A stretch of DNA of 11,300 nt from Hamiltosporidium magnivora (Eukaryota; Microsporidia; Dubosqiidae), in assembly GCA_004325065.1 (NCBI GenBank), contig PITI01000517.1:1-11300 (forward strand). The letters run 5' to 3'. A program made the position numbers and the translations under genes. Below the pieces are notes generated by a model. That model was not told where the DNA came from and did not search any database. It worked only from the letters and a program-made list of their open reading frames with translations. Shown piece after piece: positions 1-8,766 of the stretch; positions within the stretch are counted from its first letter, which is position 1, and each line of letters starts with the position of its first letter.

Positions 1-1119
1 GATTTTGAAAAACAACATTCTATATTAAATGCACTTCATATACTGATCATAAAGGAATTAAAGCGATTTATATGAAATTAAAAACTCGCTTTAACGAGTT
101 TGAATAAAAATATCGACAATTATGTCTCAAATTGTTTAAATTGCAGGGAAATCGACTATTAGCCGAAATTACAAATAATACCAGTCATTTAACGACATCC
201 TTGCTATATCGTAAAAAACATAGTATTTATTTAGAAAACCATTCAAATAAATACAATAAATAGGTGAATTGAATAGATTTTCGATTTTATTCAAAATTTC
301 TTTTTTCGTTTGTCTTAAAAAACATTACAGTGAAACATTCTATCCACTCTAAAGCCAATATTTTTATATGAAAATTCCAAGATTGTTTTAAAGCAGCAAT
401 AAAGTCGGGAATCCAGTAATTCGGTTGTCACAAACTTCCTTGTTAGCAAATCAATAAGTGTGTAAGAATATAGCCAATACATCTTTCAAACAAAAGCCAA
501 CTTGAAAGACTTAATAAGTCGATTTTTAGATAAATTGTGAAAGCATTATCTGGCATGGAAAATAGAAAATTGGATTGAATTCTAAAAGAATGGTATTTGA
601 AGAAAATACATCGTAGTTTAGGCTAATATATGTCAACAATGTAGGATATAGACGCCAAACGAGCATACGAATATTGCCTTCCACTGCTAATTCCACAAAA
701 ATTGCAAAAGTATTCGAAATGGTATAAGACGATTCGGCCATTGAATACAATTTAGAATTTTCCGAAGAAATAAGCAGTATACCAGGCATAGTAAACCAAA
801 TCCACTATTATTATAACTTAAAGAGTTGATATGAAGTATATCTAACCTCTAATCTTTCAAAAACGACAAAGATGCTTATGTTCCATGTCACATTATAGCA
901 TTTTCAGGGAACATTGTAGTTATTTGAAAATCCTTTGATAATCATCAAGGTACTTAAAGAAACAAAATAAATAATTTACGAAGAAGGAAATTGAATTTTA
1001 AATAGAGAATTGGCTCAAATGGTTCAAGAGTTTTAAATGAAAAAATTCTAATAATTTCATAAGTTAAACGCAAAAACAACATAAAAGACTTTTAAAACCC
1101 AAATACTGTTTATTTTCAT
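1..1119 (-). pseudogene. Possible decayed reading frame, unidentified
   Basis: I do not recognise a gene here. On the minus strand one frame starts at an ATG (1119-1117), opens with a hydrophobic leader-like stretch (M-K-I-N-S-I-W-V-L-K-V-F-Y), and runs off the left edge without an obvious frame change. It contains about 24 in-frame stops in 373 codons. Its longest open piece is the 87 codons from 789 to 526, rich in hydrophobic residues with some A, E, G, P and W. Local G+C is about 30 % (hand count of 421-1020), close to the real gene at 4967-6118 and well above the spacers. Against a live gene, third-codon-position G+C in the 87-codon piece is about the same as at positions 1 and 2, whereas the real gene has a depressed third position. 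The stop count is only modestly below chance. It could be an eroded membrane-protein gene or simply less AT-rich intergenic DNA. Confidence 0.2.
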
Positions 1120-1210
1120 GTTTTTTTCGCATTTTTTTTTATTGTTTTTTTCTCATTTTTATTCTTCTATTTGTTTTTTTCTATTATTTTTTTCTGTTTT
1201 ATTGTTACTT
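1105..1210. repeat. T-rich low-complexity tract
   Basis: The plus strand is almost entirely T runs broken by short A, C or G spacers for about 100 bp. No regular repeat unit is visible. It separates the less AT-rich left end from the gene-free DNA to the right. It lies over the putative start of the decayed minus-strand frame, so it could be a former promoter-proximal A-tract on that strand, but nothing proves this. Confidence 0.6.
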
Positions 1211-4200
1211 ATACATCAGTTCCTATTTGAATAAATGATTCACATATTGGTACGACATAAATTAATCGAGGCAGATTTAGGAAAATTCATAAAAATAGTT
1301 CTTAAAATTATTTTAAAAACGCCTATAGACTTTCAAATATTTATTTAACCACGACTTTCGTGCTTTTAACTGGCTTTAAAGGATTCTATGATCTGAAAAT
1401 GAAGAACAATCAGAAATTTTTTTTCTAACCAAAAAAATAAACTTTTTTTTTGTGAATTTGCGTGGAATGAACGCTCCAGGAATAAACCATAGTAAAATAA
1501 TAATTGATATTGGATGACTGATTGTTAATATGAAATTCTGCAAATGTTAGTTTTTGAACTAAAATTTAAAAAAAAGTATAAAGAGCTCAATCCAAAGAGT
1601 AAATGTAAATATTTAAGTTTATAGACTTAAAATATAATCGAAAGAACATCTAGAAACTGCTATTTCAAGACCATCTCAAGACATTTATTATTGCTATAAA
1701 CAGGACAAAATTAAATTGAAAAATATTATAAATTTTTGGTTTAAGCAAGCCTTTGTAAGATTCGTTTAAAAAGCATTGGTCCATGAAACAAACAGTTCGA
1801 TTATTTCATCCTAAAATTGTTAAAAAGAATTTTGTGTCGCTTAGGAAGTAAAAAAAGCAATTATATATTTGTAACTCCAAATTTTATCGAATATGCATAG
1901 GAAATTAATTGTCGATAAAATTACGAATCCTCATAGGTGGATCCGAAATATTGCTGAGCATTTGTTTAGTAGTAAATCAAACTTTAATGGAATATGAAAG
2001 TCACTAAATTTTCAAAAGAAATAATAAGGAATGCCAAGTAATTATAATAAATTACTTTATGAAGTATTATAGCAAGGACGGATAAATAATAGCCATAGAA
2101 CATCCATGAATGCAATAAAAAATTAGGTTTAAAATTTCCAATAAGTTATTTAAGTTTTCTATACTTAGATTTTCTTTAATACTAGACCCTAGGTAAGAAA
2201 AAAATATTTCCATATCAGCCAAAAACATATTCTTTTATTTTCAGTCTATTTGATACATTGATATTAGAATTCTAAGCCGACTATGTATTAATCTCAGCCA
2301 GAAATATATTTTAAATCCAAATAATTTCTGTAATGAAAAGAAAAAAAATAAATTCATTATAAATGCTTATGACCTTTATAATTATATGTTGTTTAATTTC
2401 TTTCACTAAATCAAAAGCTCTTAGATAAGGCCAAAAAAAATTAATGTATGTCTATTTTTTTGCGCTTAAATATTTGCTTCGATTCATCATCAACCTTTAA
2501 CTTCTTTTGAAAATAAAATTAACTTGTATTTGAAGAGAATGCTAAAATTTCTTTTTCGGTTAATTTAAATTTCAATGAAATCGCTAAAATAATCTGCGAC
2601 GTTAAATATTTCTTCAATCTCCGAAATCTTGGATAAATATTAGGCTGGTATCATGATTTTAGTTTTAAAAATAGTGAGAATCGTTTCAGAAGATATTTGT
2701 TTATCTCTATTTGGTATACATTTATCTTTGGTATAACCAGAAAATATAGACTGAAGTTACATTTTACCTTTCAAAAATATTCATGTACGACATCTCCAGA
2801 AGATATGGCAATGTCAATAAATAAGACTGGTTTTTGTGTTTTTATGGTAAAAGAAATAATTTATTACGTAATACCCGCCAAGGTGAATTATATAAAATAA
2901 AAAATAAAATTATAGCGTTGTGATGTACAAATCCGAGCAGATTTCTTTAGCATAAATTAACAAGGTTCACGTAAAAAAGACTTAATTTCTGTATGAACTT
3001 TTTAAAAATTTTGATTACATGGATGAACCATCAAGTGAAAATTTTTGAGTTAAGTTTATAGATTTCTCATTTTTAGATAATATTGTTAGGTATTTAATTT
3101 TAGACATAGTTTATTTTCTTTAAACTATATAAAGTGCTAATAATACAAAAAAGTAGAAAATAAGCAACATTGAAACCTTTGAAGCACAAGTCAAATATAA
3201 TATTTTCTAATTTATAAAAATCCAGAAAGGAAAAGAAAGTATAACCCGTTGAGCAACAATCAAGAAAATCGATATACAAATTAACATTTATGTAAGATTG
3301 TAACATAATATTGGCTGTATTTGCTTCTAAAAAACATTAAGAATCTATATAAACGCGGTATTAGCTTCTCTATGTATTGAGTAGCAAAAAAAAATTATTC
3401 TCAAATTTTTATAATAGGTTGAAGAAATTTATGTTATATTTCACTTTATTTTAACGTAAATATCATAAATAAAAAAATAGAAGTGCGGATTAACGCTATT
3501 ATGTGCTATATACAAAACAGAAAGCGAATCTATGAACGTTTCTACATTGTAAAATCACACCTGACGTAATTCTTTTAATAGAAGTAAGTCGTTTTTCTGC
3601 AAAAAAATGACATAAAAAACTGCGATAATTTAATTATTTTCCGGTTTAAGATAATTTTGCTGTTTTAAACACTCATTACATCCTTTCCAGAAATTTATGT
3701 TACGTTTTAAAATTTTTTCTGGTAAAGACAGAAAGCTTAATTTTAAAATTTGGATTATAAGATTTTTAAAACGATTTAATTCAAAAATTATTAATATAAC
3801 ATTTATAGGTGCGAAAACTTCATAAATATTTGTTTTATACAGTCAAAAAATAAAAGTAATATGATTTGGCATATTTGTAACCAAATTTTTTATTTCTATA
3901 GGAACTGTCGATTATTTATAAAAAAAACATAGATAGCAGTTTTAAAAGTTAATAGAATAAATTGTAAAAAGTATTAAATAATTATACATAAAAATTATGT
4001 CCTAAAAATTGAACTTCAAAAATTTTCAATGATTAAACAAATTTATACAAACGCAAGATAAAACGGATAAATATCGAATTAAATTAAAATGCATTAGTTA
4101 TTTATAAAATCACAAAGGCGAACTTGTATATTGACTTAGATAAACGTACAAGAGAATTTAAAAATCAAACACCGATGATATCACTTACGTGAGGAACTTG

Positions 4201-4966
4201 GGATCGGTATAAGAAATTACATCTAAATAAAGAAATCAAAAAAATTAAAAACCAGAAGAACAAATAATCTAATATGAAATTATATAGTAAGAATTAAAGA
4301 CAGCAATCTCTCAGTTTTGAAAAGTATTAAATTTAAATACAATAAGAAATGTCCATAAAAAAAGAAGGTTTCACAATCGCAAAAATATATTAAAATCTGT
4401 TCAAAGACAAATTAATAGTGTTTCATTTAAAAAAATAATAAGAGGCAATTTTTGCTTTAAATAAGAAATTAATGTAATAATAAAAGCATATTTTCAATCT
4501 TTCTGTAATTCGGTAACATTTTTAATAAAATATCAAAAAGGCTTGATTAAAACCAATTAATCATACAAAGAAAGAATAAATTTAAGAACACAAATAATAT
4601 TTTATCTAAATTAAAAGATTTGATAAATTAAAAACATATTTTATAAAAATATTTTTAATAATTTCTAGATTAAATAGCATATTCTGTGATTAAATTTGCA
4701 AGCGATGAATATTTAGAATTAGAATTTCTTCGATTTATACGTAAATGCAAATAAAATCTTTTGGGCGCCATTGTTGATTTAAAATTTAGTTTATTTAATA
4801 TAGCTTAGATATTCTAGAATGACAATTCGTCATGGAAAAATTAATTAATGTACGCATTTATATCAAATTAGAAATTTATAAATTGTTTTTCTAAAAAAAA
4901 TGATTAGAAAAAATATTTTTTATCAACTAACTGATAAGAAATATATATAATAAATTCTTGTAATCC
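1211..4966. other. Gene-free AT-rich region
   Basis: No gene, tRNA, rRNA or mobile element can be supported in these 3.7 kb. The stop-free stretches of 60-70 codons here (for example plus 2697-2900, which starts at TTG, and minus 3306-3100) are no longer than expected by chance at this base composition, and none shows a motif. Part of the region (about 1900-3500) is somewhat less AT-rich than 3780-4960, so decayed genes or old transposons beyond recognition are possible. Positions 4380-4440 are only about 13 % G+C by hand count. A palindromic pair (TTTTAAAATT and AATTTTAAAA) lies near 3705-3750 but is within the range of chance. Confidence 0.6.
4940..4952 (+). promoter_or_regulatory. TATA-like box of the bHLH gene
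   Basis: A run of alternating A and T (ATATATATAATAA) lies about 15-27 nt upstream of the ATG at 4967. Microsporidian genes usually have very short 5' leaders with TATA-like sequence close to the start codon, so the position fits. In DNA this AT-rich such a string arises easily by chance. The bases directly before the ATG are AATCC, which gives only a weak match to the CCC start-context signal. Confidence 0.3.
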
Positions 4967-6118
4967 ATGCAATTTAGAATGAGAAATGGAGAAAATATAA
5001 ATGAAAATGATACTAATAGAAAACCAACATATCTACTGTTTCCTAATGGTTCGAATAAAAAGATTTTTAGACAACAAGGAATTGTTTCAAGCAATCCATT
5101 TTTCGATAGAAGAATATTACATAATCGTTTTAATGAAAGTTTTATAAACAAGCGAATGATACCAAATCAATGCTATGATTTTTTTCCGGGTCGAATAGTG
5201 AACAAAGAAACAATAAGAAATTTTAATGAAAGAACAAAACCAACCACTGTGAACAGCTTAGACCTAAGAAATGAAGTAGATCTTCTTTTGAATTTTTCTA
5301 GATCGATTTCAGTTGAAAAAAGAATAAAATTAAGATCAAATTCAACCTTAAATGTAGATTCCTATGATGCAAGCAACGAATTTTCTGTTTCAGATGATTT
5401 TACGAGATTTACTAATTCCAAAAACCTAAATACTTTTCATATTTCAGATGTCGATCAGAGCGTCTGTGACCCCAACTTGAAGGATGACATAGCTTATAAA
5501 CGATTCGATTTACCCAATGATGGATTGAGCGACATTAAAAGTAAATTATTAAACGAAAACAAAGAAGTCGATCATTTCAATGAATATCCCGATCAAAATA
5601 AAAACACATCTACACGTGTTTTCTGGAGAAAATCTAGTATAATTTCGCCTGATATGATTGTTTCTCGTAAGAATTCAGAATTAAAAGCAATTCAAATACC
5701 TCACCGCGAAAATAACATCATTAAAAATACTAAACCCGAAGAAGCTATTTCTGCAATACCAAAGCCAAAGAAATCGAAACTAATTGAAATGTTTAATTGG
5801 ATACAAAAATATGATCCTATTTATAAAGCAAATTCCATGGCGAAAAAGTACCTAGCTTTTCTTATAAAGAATATTGATGTTTACACGAATCGACGTAAGC
5901 GCTCAAAGCAGGAAAATCTTTCATCAGAAGATAAGAAGAACAATCATGTTGAATCAGAACACCATCGTCGCGATGCAATTAATTTGGGTTTATATGCACT
6001 AAGTGAGATAATTCCTGGACCAGTTTCAAAAAGTAAAAAAAGTGTGATATTAAATGCGATTCATTATATAATGAAATCAAGATACGAAAATAGTTATTTT
6101 TCTAAAAAAAGTTTATGA
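4967..6118 (+). CDS. Basic helix-loop-helix (bHLH) transcription factor
   Basis: This intronless frame encodes 383 residues and is a probable nuclear DNA-binding regulator. Residues 1-300 match no family I know: they are rich in N, S, K and D and look largely disordered, with basic clusters at about 266-271 (PKPKKSK) and 308-314 (NRRKRSK) that could serve nuclear import. The C-terminus carries the bHLH domain at about 322-372. The basic region has H327, E331, R334 and R335 in the canonical H-x3-E-x2-RR spacing. Helix 1 follows (D336 to P350, containing RRDAIN and LSEIIP), then a short G/P/S/K loop (351-357), then helix 2 (358-371, containing KKSVILNAIHYI). In this family the Glu contacts the CA of the E-box, and Arg at the last position (R335) is typical of CACGTG binders such as Max, USF and Cbf1. 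No leucine zipper follows, because the protein ends 11 residues later. A second ATG lies at codon 5; the first is kept for lack of a deciding signal. The minus-strand frame inside it (5151-4927) is a shadow. The overall fold call is firm, the target genes are unknown. Confidence 0.82.
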   Translation: MQFRMRNGENINENDTNRKPTYLLFPNGSNKKIFRQQGIVSSNPFFDRRILHNRFNESFINKRMIPNQCYDFFPGRIVNKETIRNFNERTKPTTVNSLDLRNEVDLLLNFSRSISVEKRIKLRSNSTLNVDSYDASNEFSVSDDFTRFTNSKNLNTFHISDVDQSVCDPNLKDDIAYKRFDLPNDGLSDIKSKLLNENKEVDHFNEYPDQNKNTSTRVFWRKSSIISPDMIVSRKNSELKAIQIPHRENNIIKNTKPEEAISAIPKPKKSKLIEMFNWIQKYDPIYKANSMAKKYLAFLIKNIDVYTNRRKRSKQENLSSEDKKNNHVESEHHRRDAINLGLYALSEIIPGPVSKSKKSVILNAIHYIMKSRYENSYFSKKSL

Positions 6119-6894
6119 AAGTTTATTAAATGTAAATATAAGTTTGTTAAATTTTTTTTCTATAAATTATTCTTCCTTTCTAAAAAAGCATCAAATTAAA
6201 TTCTTTCTCAGTGTTTATATTTTTCATGTTTTTTTTTGATTTTTTAATCAGAAAAATATATTGATAAAGTAATTAATTTTCTAATATTAGAAAAAATTAT
6301 ATAATAAATCAAAAAAATTTAAAGCTTTATCCTAAATAAGCTTCATGTATAAGAATATATTTTAATTTCAGAAATGGCAATCTTGAATATTAAGATTTTT
6401 TTCATACTAATTGTATAAGTACTATAATATAGTAAATTTTCTAATAAAATGTATATAGTTTATGTTCCGTGTAATAATACAAAGAAACTAAAAATAATTA
6501 TTTTGCTTCTGGTTTTGAAAAAAGAATAAACATATTTAAAATTATCTGCTTGATAATGAATAGGTGATGTTGATCTGAACATCATTTTTAAAATTTTTAT
6601 TTGGAATCAACTCCTACAATTTACGGAGATTTTATGAAAATTTGTATATAGAGGAGAAAGTCTAAAAAACGAAGAAATTTTTTTTACGAAATTTTTTTGG
6701 GTCTTAAGTAACTATATTGTAAACCAAGAGTAAACCTGTAGGTAATTATCATACAAAAGCAAAGGTAAATTGGCCTCGGTCATATGATTTGAAGATTTTG
6801 TGGCTAGAAGATATAACAATTACATATATATTAAAATACAACTAATGATAAGTCACTGATTATGTCTGGTGATGTGAATTATCAATTTCTTAAT
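6119..6894. other. Spacer downstream of bHLH gene
   Basis: No gene is seen. The first 400 bp are extremely AT-rich. An ATTAAA hexamer at 6125-6130, 7 nt after the stop codon, is a plausible polyadenylation signal for the bHLH gene. From about 6720 to 6894 the base composition becomes less AT-rich. This stretch reads as the continuation of a nearly open minus-strand frame that is interrupted by the retrotransposon to its right (described under findings). Confidence 0.5.
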
Positions 6895-6910
6895 AAACCT
6901 TATGCAAGTA
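6895..6910. repeat. Target-site duplication, left copy
   Basis: The 16-bp sequence AAACCTTATGCAAGTA is repeated perfectly at 7941-7956. It borders the 3' end of the minus-strand retrotransposon. The last two or three bases overlap the TAAC repeat of the element tail, so the true duplication could be 14-16 bp. A duplication of this length is typical of target-primed insertion by non-LTR elements. Confidence 0.9.
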
Positions 6911-6920
6911 ACTAACTAAC
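6909..6920 (-). repeat. Short tandem-repeat tail of the element
   Basis: Three copies of TAAC on the plus strand (GTTA on the element's sense strand) end the retrotransposon. They follow a G+C-rich terminal stretch (about 6921-6945). Related arthropod non-LTR elements of this type often end in a tetranucleotide array instead of poly(A), which fits the role of a 3' tail. Confidence 0.7.
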
Positions 6921-7940
6921 TCACACCGCCGCGCTACACCCCTTGGAGAGCTCTAGCCTACTTAACGATTCTCCTAAATTCTTCTCTATTGTGAACCAAG
7001 TTTATCGATTGCAATACATTGAGTTCTTTTAGCTCCTTTTTCACGTTGTCTAGCCTTCTTTTCTCGGTCTAGCTTGTCTTATCTTACCTTCAGGTGCATA
7101 TATAAGAATTTTGCCAAAAGATCTTACGTCAAAATTCGTTCTAGTGTCTTAGCCATCTAAGTATTCTTTGCTTCATTATGATAACTAAATTTTTTTCTTC
7201 GTAATGCTAGTGTATTTCTAGATTTGCTCTAATCCTCACTTGTTATTTTCGAATATTAGACCGGATATCCTCCTCAGTATCTTTATTTCCTATATGTCTA
7301 GCAGGGTTTCGTCTCTTTTTGTCATCACCAGTGTTACGGAGGCGTACAGTACAACCGGTCTAATAATCGTCCTATATATCTGTCTTTTAGTATTTCGATT
7401 TAACAGGTTTTACTTCAGAAAGCGGTGCATGGCAAAGTAGGTCTTGTTGCCTGTTTATATTTTTTCTTTAATCTCAAGAGAATTTATGTTATTCTCGTTC
7501 AGAAAAGATCCCAAGTATTCGAAGTTTGATCTCTTTCAAATATATATTATTCAATTTTTAAAGAGTTTTTCAACTATTTATCGATAAAGGAGCTGATCAT
7601 ATATTTTGTTTTGCTTTAATTTATTTCCAGTCCAGCTTTTCCTGATGTCGCTGCTAATATTCTTAAAGTTAGTTCTTTATCTTTTTGCTTTCTTCCCACG
7701 ATGGCCACAGTATCTGCATATGCTATGTATTAGGTGATTCCGTTAAATATTATTCTATCAGTCTTCTTTGCTAACTTTCGGATTATTCCCTCAAGTGCTA
7801 GATTGAACAGTACGCAAGATTATGTATCATCCTGCCTTAATCCCATATTAGTACTAAAATCACTGGATATTTTACCTGCTAACAATACTTTTATTTTGTT
7901 TGCATCAGTTTCATCTTGATTAAACGAATGATTTTCATGG
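6911..7940 (-). mobile_element. 5'-truncated non-LTR retrotransposon
   Basis: This 1030-bp insertion is oriented on the minus strand (5' end at 7940, 3' end at 6911). Its limits are set by the 16-bp direct repeats on either side and by the tetranucleotide tail. It keeps only the 3' part of the element: the last third or so of the reverse transcriptase domain and the C-terminal region. The endonuclease, any first ORF and the 5' half of the RT are absent, as expected from incomplete reverse transcription. G+C reaches 40-52 % in parts (for example 6901-6960 and 7321-7380), far above the roughly 20-30 % of its surroundings, which marks it as recently arrived foreign DNA. The C-terminal motifs resemble the RTE/Jockey-like elements common in arthropod genomes. 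I do not assign a clade. Confidence 0.88.
6934..7919 (-). pseudogene. Reverse transcriptase C-terminal remnant, dead
   Basis: Translating the minus strand in pieces gives recognisable RT landmarks in the right order. They are GLRQ with DD (7843-7826), LFNLALE (about 7813-7793), YAD-TVAIVG (7720-7691), GLEIN-SKTKYM (about 7630-7590), FEYLGS (from 7523), IIRPVVLYAS (about 7367-7338), RILRWLRH (about 7166-7143), PEGKIRQARPRK (about 7093-7058) and REEFRRIVK (about 6986-6961). The frame is broken by roughly 18 stop codons and at least three frameshifts (near 7525, 7140-7095 and 7058). The second catalytic aspartate of the YADD box is missing: an in-frame codon loss leaves YAD followed directly by T. 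The copy therefore cannot make an active enzyme. The plus-strand open frames at 7240-7440 and 7734-7919 are antisense shadows of this remnant. Confidence 0.88.
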
Positions 7941-7956
7941 AAACCTTATGCAAGTA
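7941..7956. repeat. Target-site duplication, right copy
   Basis: This is the second perfect copy of AAACCTTATGCAAGTA. It borders the truncated 5' end of the minus-strand element. The bases outside the two copies differ (AAT before the left copy and GTC after the right copy), so the match ends sharply, as expected for a duplicated target site and not a longer repeat. Confidence 0.9.
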
Positions 7957-8722
7957 GTCGTGATGTATCTTAGCAGAAAATCTATTCTAATCAGAAAGTT
8001 TAAAGTGAGCGGGCAAGGGTTAGGATTCGGATCAGGGGAGTCCAATATAAATTTAGCCTTATGATAAAATCCAAAAATCGGATTTTAACTAACTTCGAGT
8101 AACTTCTGTGGGTTAAATAATTCCTGCATAGTTTTTAGATGAAAAGCTATGATATATGTACTACAAGTTAACCAATGGTCCATTGTAGAGCAATTATTTA
8201 TGTATAATCAAAAACTGTGGGTATCATCATTGAGACAATATAACACGTGTCACTTTTATAAAAAATTTTTGCTTATTGTAAAGTTCAATTTAGCGATTTA
8301 AAGCAAAAATGGATAATAATCACATAAATCTTCGATTTTATTTCTACAGAAATATTGGTAAGCAATTTTTTTTGGTATTCATAATTCTGATTTCTACCGT
8401 TATATTATCTAAAAAAAACCTTCAAATTCTTAAATTTTACATAACTTATTTCACTTGAAGTTTTAAACTTCCAGCAATAATTACAGCTTATTAAACCGTG
8501 CCAATCCAAGTAAATAAAAGTTTAAAATCAAAAATTAGGTTATTTTTTTTCTTAATATTACTCCATTTCCATCATTATCTTATAAAAAAAAGATAACTAA
8601 AAAAAATCTTATACATATGAAAACATATAACAGACAATCACAAATAATTCACAAAATTCTAGTTTTATAGTTTCATAACCAGAAAGAACCTACCATGAGT
8701 GATAATTGTTTCTTACATGCTA
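7957..8722. other. Intergenic region right of the retroelement
   Basis: No firm gene is seen. Positions 8000-8040 form a small G-rich patch that contains a single GGGTTAGG, too little to call a telomeric repeat. The minus strand from 8210 to 7941 is open except for one stop and may be part of an old gene (see findings). A palindromic ACACGTGT, which includes the E-box CACGTG, lies at 8243-8250. Confidence 0.4.
8309..8458 (+). CDS. Doubtful 49-residue membrane peptide ORF
   Basis: An ATG-initiated frame of 49 codons encodes a polar N-terminus (MDNNHINLRF), one clear hydrophobic segment at about residues 20-34 (FFLVFIILISTVILS) and a basic tail. This is the layout of a small single-pass membrane protein. 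There is no recognised family and no CCC-type start signal. At this base composition a frame of this length is expected by chance many times per window, and T-rich codons give hydrophobic residues automatically. It is listed only because it is too short for routine ORF calls. Confidence 0.12.
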   Translation: MDNNHINLRFYFYRNIGKQFFLVFIILISTVILSKKNLQILKFYITYFT

Positions 8723-8766
8723 TAGTATTGATACTACGACTATAATTTAATGTATTAAGTCGTAGT
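8723..8766. repeat. Nested inverted repeats, stable hairpin
   Basis: ACTACGACT at 8733-8741 is perfectly complementary to AGTCGTAGT at 8758-8766. After one bulged A the stem continues with TAAT (8743-8746) pairing with ATTA (8754-8757), giving a 13-bp stem with a 7-nt loop. The left arm also overlaps a second palindrome, TAGTAT-TG-ATACTA (8723-8736), so two alternative foldings compete. It is more G+C-rich than its surroundings. It could be a structured RNA element, a replication or transcription pause site, or the remains of a small inverted-repeat transposon. No target duplication was seen around it. Confidence 0.5.

Noticed and set aside
526..789. 87-codon minus-strand frame as an intact gene
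   Set aside because: Third-position G+C is not depressed as in the real gene at 4967-6118. It is flanked by in-frame stops, and one such frame is expected by chance. It is kept only as part of a possible relic.
2697..2900. 67-codon plus-strand open frame
   Set aside because: It starts at TTG, not ATG, has no recognised motif, and is of a length expected several times by chance in a window of this composition.
3100..3306. 68-codon minus-strand ATG frame, hydrophobic
   Set aside because: The hydrophobic composition follows from T-rich codons. The length is within chance, there is no start-context motif, and the frame downstream is broken repeatedly.
4927..5151. 74-codon minus-strand frame
   Set aside because: It overlaps the 5' part of the bHLH gene on the opposite strand and is an antisense shadow.
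7240..7440. 66-codon plus-strand frame
   Set aside because: It starts at TTG and lies antisense to the RT remnant, whose motifs read on the minus strand.
7734..7919. 61-codon plus-strand frame
   Set aside because: It starts at GTG and is the antisense shadow of the RT segment carrying GLRQ and LFNLALE.
8017..8024. GGGTTAGG resembling a telomeric repeat
   Set aside because: It is a single copy with no array around it.
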